DNA of 64,000 nucleotides from Trichoplusia ni (lineage: Eukaryota; Arthropoda; Insecta; Lepidoptera; Noctuidae): NCBI RefSeq assembly GCF_003590095.1, contig NC_039494.1:6572001-6636000 (forward strand), given 5' to 3'. Below the pieces are notes generated by a model. That model had not been told where the DNA came from. It saw only the letters and a list, made by a program, of their open reading frames with translations, and made no database searches. The position numbers and the translations under genes were made by a program. Positions 35,901 through 46,797 of this stretch are shown piece after piece. The stretch's first letter is position 1. Each line of letters begins with the position of its first letter.

Positions 35901-38900
35901 AAGTTGATGATGTTGGACTTGGTGTCACTGTCAATGAAATAGGTCATTAAAAAACAGTTTGATAATGTAAGAAAGAGGCGGCACGGACTGGATGCGGATT
36001 GCGGAGGGCCAAGATTCGTGGTGCATCTTGGGGGAGATATTTTTGATTGATTCACTGAAGCCTAGTTTTAGAAAATCAAACAAAAGGAATAATTAACAGA
36101 TATACAAAAATCTAAAAACCCACGTTTTTAAATGTCACTACTACTATAAGTATGTTTATCAGTGGTCCAGTACCCATAATACAAGCTTTGCTTAGTTCGA
36201 CACTAGATGGCGTTGTATTAGAGTTGTAGAATAGATAGATCTTTTAAAACGTCTTCCAGCTAAGTTTCCCGTCAATACAGTTGTAAACCTACCCATTCTT
36301 GATATAATTCCAAGCGACGATCATGATTCCATTGATGAAGACATCCACGGGCAAGTAATCAGCGTAGCTGTTGCTCTTGCAGTACATGGATCTGATGACA
36401 CCTTTGCCGGCACCTGGAAGCGACATCCGTGATTATAATCCCACCGTTGTTGTTTGGTAAAAATGTATTGTCGATTGGGTTTCCAAACATATGGGGAGAA
36501 AATTATGAAGATGAAATGCATTTAATATTGTAAAGATGTCTGTGTTAGTAGTATGGTTGTAAGGGATAGTGACGTCACTCGTCAGTAATAAGAATACTGA
36601 TAAGTGACTTCATACAAAGTTCCAATTTAGACATCTTAATTGTTGTTTACGTGATACAAGAAAAAGACGTAGATGAAATTTTTGGAAACCTATGTATGGG
36701 GTATTTTTTTTACAAATAACCTGCCTGTGATCATGTGTCATGTTGTCATGATGTTCTTTCAAAAATCATTTAGGTTTAGGTATTTAATAGAAAAAGTCTT
36801 ATCGGGCATACCAGAGCTTTGAGTTTTACTTACCAATTAACAGTCCTGTGGGTCCGTTGATGTTGTCTGTCCATCCAGGAACAGGCTCCTGCCAGATAGG
36901 GATCACTGGAAGCATAATATCAATTAAAGTTACAAAATCATAAAATATTGACGTGACAACGTCTTAAATTTGGTTGCGGCTGGGAGTCTCTTATGAAAAA
37001 GTGTAACGCCCGGTAACGTTACGATGAGTCACCGAACGAGAGAGAGGCCCGCCGAATGCCTTGCGTCTCTCTCCCACTCAACTATGATCGGTCTGCCGCG
37101 CGCGCAGCACTAGAGAATTAGGCGCATTGAATCGGCGCTTACATGTACAATACATGTAAACGCCGATTTAGTAAACAAAATATATTTCTATAGTTAAAAT
37201 TTGTGCAATTCTTATTTTCATTCAATTCCTTGTTCCTATTGTGCAATTTAATTATATTCATATCAATAAATATTCTACCGAGAAAAAGACGTTGTCACGT
37301 AAAATCTTCGCCCGTAAAACCGACTTTACAGTCAACCATTTTTTTTTAATGAATCCTTACTGCGACCTGACTTACTGCGGGCTCTACTGCGAGCTGACTG
37401 CCACATTAAGGATACCTTATCTTGCATCGCTTTATTTTGAGGAATATCGTTCTTGACAAGGGTTGCCGTCACTTAAATTTGTATCAATACATCTCAATAG
37501 GTTTATTTAAAATAATCTGTACAGTAAAAACAGTTGAAGATGTCATAAGTCGACTTCTAAAAGATTGTCATCCTTTAAAATAATTTTATATCTTTCGGTA
37601 TACCAGGATAGGAGTTATTTTATACACGGTGATTTTTTAGTCGTCTTACAAAAGGAGCCCAGTTTATTATTATTTTTTTATCATCAACTAAGACAATAAT
37701 TACGAAGGAAAATTAAACAAGAGAAATCTGAAATATACTCTTAAAAATGATAAAAACGCCGCCGCCCGCGCCCTTCACCATTGTTACAAGGCTCGGACCG
37801 CGCTCGCAACAGAGCTGTGTTTCTAAAAAACTAGGAATTGCATCATAATATTGAATAAAAATTGCATTTTAAATTTATTAAAATCTCATAAATACCATTT
37901 TTTTTATCATGAACGTGTTCTAGTCCTTGGATACATGAACTGGGCTGCTTTTGTAAGACGACTAAAAATCACGGTGTATTAATAAACATGAAACAGTTTA
38001 TTTCAGTTGAAGGACAGTTGTCAGCCTGTTTTGCTCCTGTTTTGTGCCCATGTTAACTCCAACTTCTATTTTCCTTCTTTATTCTAGACTTAAAAGTTGT
38101 TCTTCCTTACTGGATCCTTATTGGTATTTATGGACTTACCAATCGAGGGTCGCAGTACCATAGCGGGCATGTGTTCCATGGCCTCCACCACCAAGGCTTC
38201 ACCAAGTGCCTTCGTGAAAGCGTAGGAGTTGGGGAGCTTGTTCAGTAATCTGAAAATATGATAGAAATATATATGGTGATGACTTTAAGTCCAACCCAAA
38301 AGTAAAGGATGGGATTTTAAATTGATAATTGAATGAATACTCGGTTCAGGTATGTATACGGGTAACCGAGTGGTTCCAATGTCAAAACCTAATGAGCGCG
38401 AAGTGTCGCAGGTTCCATTCTCGCGTTGGACAAGCTTTTGCGTGATCCACAAATGCGGTTCTGAGTCTTTGATCAAGAGACTGAAATCTTGGAACCCGCG
38501 AGACACATATTGACTTTCTCGATGCGTAGGTCGGTTAAAATAAACGATTACTCGACCTTTTCTAATAAGAACGCAAATTAATTATAGAAAGAAAGACACT
38601 TAGTCGCTCATTGTAACACAGGTACTTAGCCGCATCCGATGAAACTGGAAGCTAATCCCAACATAATTGGGAACATTTGTTAAGCAGCTTGGAGTAAGAC
38701 ACTCACTTCGGAGTCAGCGTGGCGATGGTTCCCTCGTCCATCCACTCCACAGCCTGGATGATCTGGTGAGGGTCTGCAGGTGGAGGATAGGCCTTCTCTT
38801 CTAAAAGCTTCTCGTGAAGGTGGCAGTAGGAAGTCGAGATGTGGATGAATACCTGTTAGGGGAAAATAAATGTTGATGATGGCTTGAAATCTCAGTCAGA

Positions 38901-41900
38901 AAAAAAAGTAAATTAAAAAGCATTTGTTTTCTTTGGATCAAAAAAGCGTAAACTAGGGTTGTTTCGTTTTACAGTGAAGCTTCTATGATCATATTATTAT
39001 TCTTCTAGCATCAGATCAGCACCATGTCATCATAATATTACATTGTCACACAATATACATAGGCATTCAACATTTCATCTCAATCGGAAACCGGGAAGTG
39101 GGTCTTTAACTTGCAAGATTTGATTACAGACAAAGGGACAGGTGAAACTAAATAAATACTTGTACATCGGATTTTACAGTGGTAATGGGTGGGGCTAGGT
39201 TACTGGAAGACTTTCCCTTACCTTCAAGTTCTTGCAAGCCTTGCCCAGCTCCACCATCAGTTTGGTGCCTCTCACGTTCAGCAGAACAGCCTTTTTCAGC
39301 TCTTCGTCGAACCTATAACAGGAAATAATAAAGTTAAGAGATTTTCCTACATACAAATAATTTGACTCATCTGTGCTTGCGCTATGTGCTAGCTTTTTGT
39401 TGAAGCTTTTAATTTCCACGTCAATTTCTCTATGTATGTCACTGAATTCCTCATCAACAGCTTGACAGATTACAATGATTTTAATGGTGATTTCGGTGGC
39501 GCAATGGATGTTTTATGTTCACAAGAACAATATAGAAAATTTATATTATTTAAAGTATACGAATGAAATTGCAAATGAAATACAGTAAATTTGCTGTATT
39601 TCATTGTCCCCCAAAAGCCGATGTCTTGAAAGGCTGCTCTTATCCAACTTCATTGAAGAAGGTATAACCAACAGCCAAGTGGACGAAGCCGCGAGCAACA
39701 GCTAGTATACATATCCTAATATACCTGATAGTAGCAGCCGCATGTATGATGATGTGCACATCGTTGATGATCATCTGTCTGTCCTCCTCAGACATCGCGA
39801 GGTCGGCCTCGGAGACATCACCGGACACGATGGTGACCTTCTCCAGGAGAGGCTCGATCCCGCCACGTAAGCCGCGGAGTTTCTCGAAGAGCTGGAAGGT
39901 GGGCATTATTTATGTCTATTGTAAATTAAATGAAACAGGATAAGTCCGAGTCAGACGAAAGAATCATGAAATATTATGAATAGTTGTTTAGGTGATTGCT
40001 TATATATACATTTATTGTTTAAAAAATGTTACTTTTATTAAACAATCTACGACCGATAAAGTAAAAAAAAAGACGTAAACTGTGATATTTTTAACTGCCT
40101 AGCTATCCCGTTTGAAGATATACTTCCTAAATAAAATGTCTAAAAATACACGCACAGACAGTGAAACACGAGTAACAGGGTTCCTTTTTAACCCTTTGGG
40201 TAAAAACCCTAATAAGGGACCACATAACATTACAACATAAAAGTAAATCAATTTTAAAATCCGCCATTTTCGACCTTATTCAAATCCTAACCGTTTTGTT
40301 CTCTCATGAATGCTTTTGACAACCTTTAACCCTTAATGAACCACAGATTACTTAATTATAAGCCGTAGTCCTTTACAAAGCTATTCATAATACTAAATTA
40401 ATGTTATGTTACAAAACTCGCATTCTTCTGTCACGCCTCAATGCTATTTTCTTCATTACATTTTGTAATGTCTGTCGGTCACAGACTGATGTAATTGTTG
40501 GTAAATAGTTTTGTGTTTCAGTTGAAGGGATTATGTTTAAAGTAATGCGAAGGTCAGGTATTAAAAAGGTAAGTGTCAACTAGTCTAATTGTATAAAAGT
40601 GAAAATAGCGCCATCTATGTGTTTTAACCAGAACTAGAATGAGAGTCACCTAAGTGTGTATTGAGAAAGTATGGATTGGGAATAATGCAAGTCAATTTGG
40701 GTACTATGATGTTTTTTTTTCAAAAAACATGTCAATATCCTATTATCATCATCATTCGCAGCCTTTATCCTCCCACTGCTATGCATAGATCTCCCCTTTC
40801 TCGTGCCAATTTCTACGGTCCTGTGCCAGCCTCATCCAGACTCTACCCGAGACCTTTATTATGTCATCCGCCCATCTTGCACCCGGACGACCAACGTGGG
40901 AGGATATCACAAACATTCAAGTCACATGCACAAAAACACCCAAATAAGACAAGACATTCGTGGATGTCCAAATAGGCCGTTTTCCAGACATTATTAAAAT
41001 CTACAAAAAAGATTCTAGGTGTACGGTTCCAAAATGGCATTCATATGAAGAAAAACGGGCAAGAAACTCCATAAGATACTCTTTTTCCCACATTTTATAC
41101 ACTCACTTTCTTGTTTGTTTGTCGTTCCGTTTGGATTTTGAGACACTTCCCGATAAGCTGGCTGAAATTTTCAGGATAGCTTCAAACTTGTTGACAATCC
41201 AAGTTAAAAATTAGTTAACCGATTTTGATAAAATTTTGATATTTCAAATCTATTAATGTTTTATATAAACTATTACAGCATATCTCATACATTACAACCA
41301 ATACGATTACAGTCATTCATATCTTTCTAAATTCCACAAGACCGTTTACAAGCATATTATTTAACTGGCCAGTAAACCACTAGGTTAAACTTACAGATGA
41401 ATAGAACTTAACCTTCACAGATTACGTAACTGTTAACTAACGACAATTTTCGCTGGTTGCCGGCTCACTGGTTGCAAGTAATGCAATACCAGTTAAGTAT
41501 GTGGTGTGGAGTAAGAGTTAGTGCGTACAGGTGGAGGCAAAAGTCGATTAACCAAAGTGCACGGATAGCCGAGTGGTTGAGGTCATCACGCCAAACCTAA
41601 CGAACGCGTGTTGGTTCGATCCTCGGGTTGAAGAAACGTTTGTGTGATCCACGAATGCTTGTTTTGCATCTGGTTTTATTGAACATTCGAGGAAGGCGCC
41701 TCTGAATGATTTTAAATTAAAAACGAAGAATCATGATGTCATATGTTTTTCATATGGGGTAAACAGGACAAAGGATGTGACAACGTGTCCAGAGTTTAAT
41801 TCTTGGGTCAAAAGTTTGTGTGATCCCGTTTTGACTGCACCGATAGCCGAGTGGTTGAGGTCATCACGCCAAACCCACTGTGCGACGTGTCGCGGGTTCG

Positions 41901-43671
41901 ATCCGCGTAGGACAAGCATTTGTGTGATCCACAAATACTTGTAAAAAGTCTGAGTGTGTTGTGCATGTGACTTTGATGTTGTTGCAACCCCCGCGACACA
42001 AACAACCTTAGTAGGTAAGGCAGGCGTTATCTATATTAATAAAGTGAAAAGATTTGTGAAAAACCACAATCAAATTCCAAAAATTCGCTGTTTTACTATC
42101 AGCAAACAAAATATACTTAACACTTAGTGTACTTAAACATATAAAACAACAATTCTAATATCTCTTCATGAATCGGATTGTGTAAATTAACTTGTGTAAC
42201 AGTTTTGTAAGTGACTGTACATTGGGAAACTTGTCGAGTACATTTTGATCCTAATTCATATGTCAGCTGGTATGAGTACTTCAGAGATTGGCAAGACACT
42301 TGACATCTACTCAACAAACACGCGTGTTTGAACTAATATTATAAACACGAAAGTTTTAAGGATGTGTGTTTATTTGTAACCTCTTTCACGCGAAAACCAC
42401 TGAACGGATTTAGACGAAACTTTGTACACAGATAGTTTATAACAAGGATTAACACATAGGATTTCTTATTTTTATCTAGGAGTTTTTATCCCGACTTTAT
42501 GTTCCCGTGGGGTCGTTTTTGATTTGTAGTCTACATTAATATTATAAAAAGGAAATGAACTCAAAAACTACTGGACCGATTTTGAAAATTCTTCCACAGT
42601 TAGAATGCTTAATTATCCTAGATTAACATAGGCAATATATCGTTTTGAAATAGGTATTTATCTATCTACATGTGCAAAAAGCAATGTGGAGTCTAAAAAA
42701 CGAATCCGATGAAAAAAATCCTTACTTATATCTTCTAGCCACGCGGACGAAGTCGCGGACGATAGCTAGTTTGATCTAAAATGAACATTAAATCTGCTAA
42801 TTATGATTACTACTCACCGCTCCACTGAAGATCTCTTCCAGCCTCTGTTTTGGGTTCTTCCCCTTCTTCGATCTGACTAGAAGTAGAATTTGGCCGATGT
42901 CTGGACACTTTCTGAAAAGGAATACAGTATAGTTTTAACAGAACTACGAGTCGAATGCTGAAATGTTGTAGTGTGTCACTATTACATGAATATTTTATCT
43001 AGCCCACTCTATCCCAATACTGAGCAAAAGCCTCTCCAAAATCTTTCTCCAATCCTTTACCTGGACCTGGACCTGGACCACTTGGAACTAGCCCACTCTG
43101 AGCAATAGCTACTAAGTAACATTTCCCGAAAGTTAATATACAATGGCAAATACACAGATTCCGATCATCACCGCTTCCTAAGCCCTCTCAGTGTGGAGAA
43201 AAGCTATGAAAATCTTTACAAGAGCAAATTTTTAGAAGTAAAGTATGTAGGAACTATACCAGATAATTAAATGTGGTCGAAAATAATTTACTGCACGGAT
43301 AGCCGAGTGTCATCACGCCAAACACACTAAGAAACGACAACCGCAGTAAAGATTTTAATCCTTGTGTCACAGGGTTTCACAAACATTCAATCACCTCGAC
43401 ACCCAGACTCAGGACAAGCATTCGTGGATCACACAAATGCTTGTCCTACGCCCGGATCTAAGCCTCGACACACCTCTCTGTGGGTTTGGCATGGTGACCT
43501 CAACCAGTCATCTATCCGTGTAGTCCTATTTGACACATACCTGAGGAGTTTCTCCACCAGCACTTTCCCCATGAAGCCAGTTCCTCCGGTCACGAGGACC
43601 TTCATACCGGTGAAGGTTTCCGCGATGCGGTCGGGGAGCGCGTCCAGGTCGCTGGATGTCGTGTCTGCCAT
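32923..43671 (-). CDS. FAR: Fatty acyl-CoA reductase, complete, 13 coding exons, 523 aa
   Basis: Exons in order: 43541-43671, 42818-42911, 39725-39891, 39222-39312, 38707-38852, 38140-38249, 36834-36905, 36293-36413, 35805-35927, 35045-35164, 34409-34560, 33739-33844, 32923-33061. All introns are GT-AG and the phases match; total 1572 nt with stop TAG. The enzyme reduces fatty acyl-CoA to primary alcohol using NADPH, for waxes, lipids or pheromone precursors, at the ER or peroxisome membrane. Visible: TGGTGFMG nucleotide-binding motif (28-35), HISTSYCH strand, YAFTK active site (Y219, K223), RPSIV at about 245, hydrophobic segment 367-389, FAR C-terminal domain to about 478 and a membrane segment about 482-501. 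Length is typical. Start ATG lies just after a likely splice acceptor in the leader. The exact paralogue is not determined. Confidence 0.94.
33568..33720 (-). mobile_element. SINE family A, partial, in FAR intron 12
   Basis: GGAATTTAATCTTGTGTCGC at the tail side and GCAATCCGTGCAGT at the head side; the tRNA-like head is internally deleted. Same sense as the gene, ending 18 bp from the exon 12 donor. Confidence 0.7.
33960..34292 (-). mobile_element. Retroposon family C in FAR intron 11
   Basis: Reverse copy with CCAGTCTTACCGGATTCAGC and AACTCGTTATGACAAAGAT. A second small forward piece (ACCCCAACATAATTGGGAAA) follows at 34348-34390, right up to exon 11. Confidence 0.65.
34690..34990. repeat. 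Repeat fragments in FAR intron 10
   Basis: 34690-34835 is family E reversed (TCGCCCGCAGTGAGCTAGTG, GCCCAGTAGTGGGACAT). 34850-34990 is a Helitron-like piece (CTTGACCGATTTCAATGAAA) without ends. Confidence 0.45.
35279..35509. mobile_element. MITE, GGCCCC family, in FAR intron 9
   Basis: Left end GCCCCGATTCTGCTATTTCT, right end AATAGCAGAATTGGATTGGGGCC; inner arms mirror (AATTATTCC and complement). About 230 bp. Confidence 0.7.
35515..35795. mobile_element. Helitron-like remnants, tail to tail, in FAR intron 9
   Basis: A plus-oriented piece ends GTCGCGGGCAATAGCTATTA near 35755, and a minus-oriented 3' terminus (CTAGCTATTGTCCGCGGCTT) lies at 35769-35795, 9 bp from the exon 9 donor. Confidence 0.55.
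36545..36640 (+). repeat. Dispersed repeat with TGACGTCA palindrome, FAR intron 7
   Basis: GGATAGTGACGTCACTCGTC followed about 30 bp later by a damaged second site AAGTGACTTCAT. The layout matches, in reverse, the two-site repeat at 61255-61340. Confidence 0.5.
37130..37168. other. Hairpin, 18-bp arms, in FAR intron 6
   Basis: 37130-37147 and 37151-37168 pair at 17 of 18 positions (AATCGGCG and TACATGTA blocks) with a 3-nt loop. Confidence 0.6.
37625..37976. mobile_element. MITE with CACGGTG ends and TA duplication, FAR intron 6
   Basis: Inverted ends of about 40 bp: CACGGTGATTTTTTAGTCGT on the left and its counterpart reading ACGACTAAAAATCACGGTG on the right, flanked by TA. 352 bp, no ORF. 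TA duplications fit a Tc1/mariner-type MITE. The interior has a short GC-rich patch (CGCCGCCGCCCGCGCCCTTC). Confidence 0.7.
38365..38690 (+). mobile_element. Degenerate SINE family A and C pieces, FAR intron 5
   Basis: 38365-38510: GTAACCGAGTGGTTCCAATG and GTGTCGCAGGTTCCATTC, decayed family A. 38618-38690: AACTGGAAGCTAATCCCAAC, a family C tail. Confidence 0.45.
39660..39705 (+). mobile_element. Helitron-like 3' terminus beside FAR exon 3
   Basis: GTGGACGAAGCCGCGAGCAA then CAGCTAG, lacking the rest of the element, 20 bp from the exon 3 donor boundary at 39725. Confidence 0.55.
39892..41555. other. FAR intron 2, downstream part
   Basis: Non-coding. Family F pieces at 40080-40210 and 41000-41190 (CTTCCCGATAAGCTGGCTGA), a family A tail at 40905-40978, and a CATCATCATT-led fragment at 40743-40905. 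Confidence 0.4.
41559..41672 (+). mobile_element. SINE family A, truncated, FAR intron 2
   Basis: Head GCACGGATAGCCGAGTGGTT with box B TGGTTCGATCC; breaks off after ATCCACGAATGCTTG. Confidence 0.7.
41836..42010 (+). mobile_element. SINE family A, FAR intron 2
   Basis: GCACCGATAGCCGAGTGGTT, box B GGGTTCGATCC, then GGACAAGCATTTGTGTGATC and a tail in CCCCGCGACACAAACAACC. Confidence 0.8.
42333..42769 (+). mobile_element. Two Helitron-like elements in tandem, FAR intron 2
   Basis: 42333-42520 has the AACTAATATTATAAACACGA start and CACGCGAAAACCACTGAACG interior without a CTAG end. 42530-42769 starts TCTACATTAATATTATAAA and ends GTCGCGGACGATAGCTAG, 48 bp from exon 2. Confidence 0.65.
43292..43527 (-). 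mobile_element. Composite SINE family A, head inverted, FAR intron 1
   Basis: A plus-oriented head piece (CTGCACGGATAGCCGAGTGT) at 43292-43332 is followed by a reverse-oriented near-complete copy at 43342-43527 whose own head reads out near CTATCCGTG. It ends 14 bp from the exon 1 donor. Confidence 0.7.
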
Positions 43672-43690
43672 GGTTCTGGAAAGATAAAGA
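43672..43690 (-). promoter_or_regulatory. Splice acceptor in the FAR leader
   Basis: On the minus strand the start codon follows TTTGTCTTTATCTTTCCAG and four bases (AACC). This is a good pyrimidine tract plus CAG, so a non-coding 5' exon and the promoter should lie further upstream, above 43690. Confidence 0.55.
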
Positions 43691-43779
43691 CAAAAATAGG
43701 TCAAATCAAAATACAAACATTTCTCCTAGATGGAAAGCAATACACTTTACGTAAAAAAATTACGTTGTTTTTTGCCAGC

Positions 43780-44018
43780 GCCATGATTCTGCTGTGTACA
43801 ATGGCCGATGAATTAATGAGAATTGGTATTTGGAATTATTTCTGTTCTTTTAAGCATTTTTCCAACACAGTATTAATTTGATTTTTTGAATTGACTGTGA
43901 GTGTTCCTCCCCGTACTGAATTTCAAATTATTGTATTGGGAAAATGCTTAGAATAATACAAATGGTGTCAATTTCCATCAATTCATCGGCCATTGTAAAT
44001 AGCAGAATTCAAGCCCAG
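43780..44018. mobile_element. MITE, GGCCCC family
   Basis: GCCATGATTCTGCTGTGTAC on the left, TAAATAGCAGAATTCAAGCC on the right; both outer ends changed, inner arms with GGCCGATGAATTAATGAGAA kept. Confidence 0.65.
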
Positions 44019-44264
44019 GAGCATTGCAATAGATAGACTATTGAAAACTGACACGCAAAGAAACGAAATTCAACAACCCAAGCAAAAAATACAACACGCG
44101 AACATTTGAAATATTGAAATACAATTGCAATTTCCGTGATTACGGCGGCTTGCCTAACTAACCTTGGAATGGCACCTTATGATGTCTAAGTACCTACTGC
44201 TGTGATTAACATCATGAACGGAGAAAGGAGAATTTAATGTGATATGATGTACCTGATTTAAAGG

Positions 44265-44552
44265 AGTTAGTGGCTAACCTATAATCGCATAAGTGAATCG
44301 ATCACAGGTTAAGGGTTTGGTCTGTAGATGGGTGACAATCTTTTGTCATAACGAGTTCTTCCCTGTTTCGGAAGGCACGTTAAATTGTGGGTCCCGGCTG
44401 TTATTCCTACATCTTTAGCAGTCGTTTCAGGTAGTCAGAAGCTTGAAAGTCTGACAACCAGTCTAACTAAGGGGTGCCGTGTAGCTGAATCCGGTTATAC
44501 TGGAAGCCGACTCCAACATAGTTGGGGAAGGCTTGGGTGATGATGATGATGT
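44265..44552 (+). mobile_element. Retroposon family C
   Basis: Starts near AGGAGTTAGTGGCTAACCTA, has CGGAAGGCACGTTAAATTGT and CCGACTCCAACATAGTTGGG, ends in a GATGATGATGATG tail; internally shorter than 10388-10744. Confidence 0.65.
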
Positions 44553-44707
44553 AGGCACCTGATGTAATATATTATGTACGCTTTAAGAAATTTGCAAAAT
44601 ATGAAGTTGCTTTGAACAGTTTGAACTTAATTTGGAGAAGTGAGTGTTGATTCTAATTATTTTTTGTGTGTTTATAATAATTATGTGAATGTAAAATGAA
44701 TGTTTAT

Positions 44708-44918
44708 AGTGGTTTCTTAGGTTTACGCGAATGTTAGACATTGAAATGGAATACCACAAATAATTAATTAAAATATGAAGGTAGAACGAGCAACATCTTC
44801 TGTCAAGACGAACCATCTCAGTCTGCCCGTGACCATGATACCTGCAATGGTTTCGAAACGTCGGGAACTAAAATCTAAAATTAAACCGCAATAAAATCCG
44901 TAAAAGTAGTTTCATTTT
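44708..44918 (+). mobile_element. Fold-back-type element with 13-bp target duplication
   Basis: Perfect 13-bp flanking repeat AATGAATGTTTAT (44695-44707 and 44919-44931). Left end AGTGGTTTCTTAGGTTTACG equals the right end of the copy at 5081-5268 in reverse, while the core (GTCTGCCCGTGACCATGATA) has the same orientation in both copies. Confidence 0.7.
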
Positions 44919-44949
44919 AATGAATGTTTATTTTTACCGCTTGTTATTA

Positions 44950-45250
44950 TAACGGCAATAGAAATACATCATCTGTAAAAAATCCAACTGCCTAGCTATC
45001 ACGGTTTGTGGGTACAGCCGGGTGACAGACGGACGGACAGTAGAGCCTCAATAATAAGGTTCCATGTTTACCCTCAGTATATCGAACCCTTTTTTTCGGA
45101 TGAGAAATCTTCAAATGACTCCTTTGGGTTGAGCGGGAGGGAGTGTCAGACTTCTACTGACAAAAACCCACCCATGTTCCTTCCTTTGCTCTTCGTGTAT
45201 CGGGGCCACGGTAACCCTTCCGGACCATCCCGTTGCCTCGGCAGGAAGCA
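44950..45250. repeat. Dispersed repeat fragments (families F and G)
   Basis: 44950-45080: CAACTGCCTAGCTATCACGG and ACAGACGGACGGACAGTAGA, family F. 45095-45250: GGAGTGTCAGACTTCTACTG and TCGTGTATCGGGGCCACGG, reversed relation to 19095-19225. Confidence 0.45.
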
Positions 45251-45512
45251 AGAAATTTAATAAAAACCAGTCTAGCTAACAATGTCTACGTTTGTAAATA
45301 TAGCCAGTTCTTAAACTATCGTAAAAGTTACATTGTTCACTTGATTTTAAAATTGCAACGTCATGCAAACTAATTTGATCATTTAACCGCCGCCGCGCCG
45401 TGCTACTGACCCAATTCTTAAAGAATTTGATATTATTTTGTAATGGCTATCGATATTCACTTATACTAATATTAAAGTAGTAATGTTTGTCACTTTGTGA
45501 GGGGTAAATCTG

Positions 45513-45690
45513 ACGGGGATAGCCGAGTGGTCGAAATCACCATGTGAAACCTACTGTGTGTGACGTGTCGCGGGTTCGATCCGCGTGTAGAACAAGCATT
45601 TATGTGATCCGCGAATGTCCTGAGTCTGGGTGTCTTTGTGCATGTGACTTGAATGTTTGTGAAAACCCCGCGATAAAACGATTGCGGGAG
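45513..45690 (+). mobile_element. SINE family A
   Basis: GGGGATAGCCGAGTGGTCGA, box B GCGGGTTCGATCC, then GAGTCTGGGTGTCTTTGTGC and AAAACCCCGCGATAAAACG. Confidence 0.8.
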
Positions 45691-45988
45691 TCGTTTTTAA
45701 AGAAGAAAAACTATGGCAATTATTATTATTAAAGAAAGTCTTCTTCAAAGAAACGCTTACATTAGTTAATATACGTTGTAATTTAATCGTCGTCGCTCAG
45801 CGGTTCACCGAACTGTATGGAAAAGGTTGCACGCCCAAATGTAGGTCACTAATGCAATGCTAGTATGTACAGTCGAGTGTAGAAGTCGATTTAACAAGAC
45901 AGACTTATAAAATGGGTTAAATTGATTAAAAACATCTAAAACATTCGCAATGGTGATTACAATCCCTAATATATTATCCAATATATTA

Positions 45989-46236
45989 TCTATACCAATA
46001 TATAAAGCTGAAGAATTTGTTTGTTTGAACGCGCTAATCTCAAGAATACTGGTCCAAATTGAAAAATTCTTTTTGTGTTGAATAGACCATTCATCGAGGA
46101 AGGCTTTAGGCTATAAACCATCACGCTGCGACTAATAAGAGCGAAGATACAAAGGAAAATTTGAAAAAAATAGGGTATTTATAAATCATAACTTATATCT
46201 TCTACCCACGGGGACGAAGTCGCGGGCAACAGCTAG
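45989..46236 (+). mobile_element. Helitron-like element (Lep1-type), full length
   Basis: TCTATACCAATATATAAAGC to GTCGCGGGCAACAGCTAG, 248 bp with all family blocks. Confidence 0.8.
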
Positions 46237-46237
46237 T

Positions 46238-46407
46238 GATTTATACCCGCTCCTATTAGTCGCAGCGTGATGGTATATAGCCTAAAACCTTCCTCGATGA
46301 ATGGTCTATTCAACACAAAAATATTTTTTTAATTCGAAACAGTAGTTCCTGAGATTAGCGCGTTCAAACAAACAAACAAACTCTTCAGCTTTATATATTA
46401 GTATAGA
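46238..46407 (-). mobile_element. Helitron-like element (Lep1-type), 3' truncated
   Basis: Reverse copy from TTTATACCCGCTCCTATTAG to TATATTAGTATAGA; its CTAG end is missing where it meets the preceding element. Confidence 0.7.
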
Positions 46408-46472
46408 GTATAGATATAGAAGTACCTATAGATATGTAATTGAGTCGTGTCTTTGTTTTAATTAACTTAACA

Positions 46473-46575
46473 TTGTTGTATTGTCAAATTGCTTAAGAGA
46501 ATAGGAATAGTTTCAAATGTAATCGAATTGCCATTCATTCATCGGCCATTGTAAATAGCAGAATCGGGGCCCAGG
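46473..46575. mobile_element. MITE, GGCCCC family, right half only
   Basis: TTGTATTGTCAAATTGCTTA through ATTCATCGGCCATTGTAAAT to AATCGGGGCCCAGG; left half absent. Confidence 0.65.
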
Positions 46576-46797
46576 TTTCTAAACAAACTTAGTTATTTCG
46601 TCAACCGATCTATCAAAAATATTATTTCTTAATCCGTAGGGCCAATAAAATAAAAAAGAATCACACAGTGGTACAATTAACACTGAATATATTATTAAAA
46701 TTGGAGTCAAAGATCTCTTGCGATATAAAATGACTGTTTAATTGTGTTAACATAATAGGTTTGAACACTGAGAAATAATGACCTTGTAGTCTTGCCA

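Noticed and set aside
39640..39906. 88-codon ORF beginning MPTFQLFEKLRG
   Set aside because: It is FAR exon 3 read with flanking intron; the acceptor is at 39892 and the donor at 39723.
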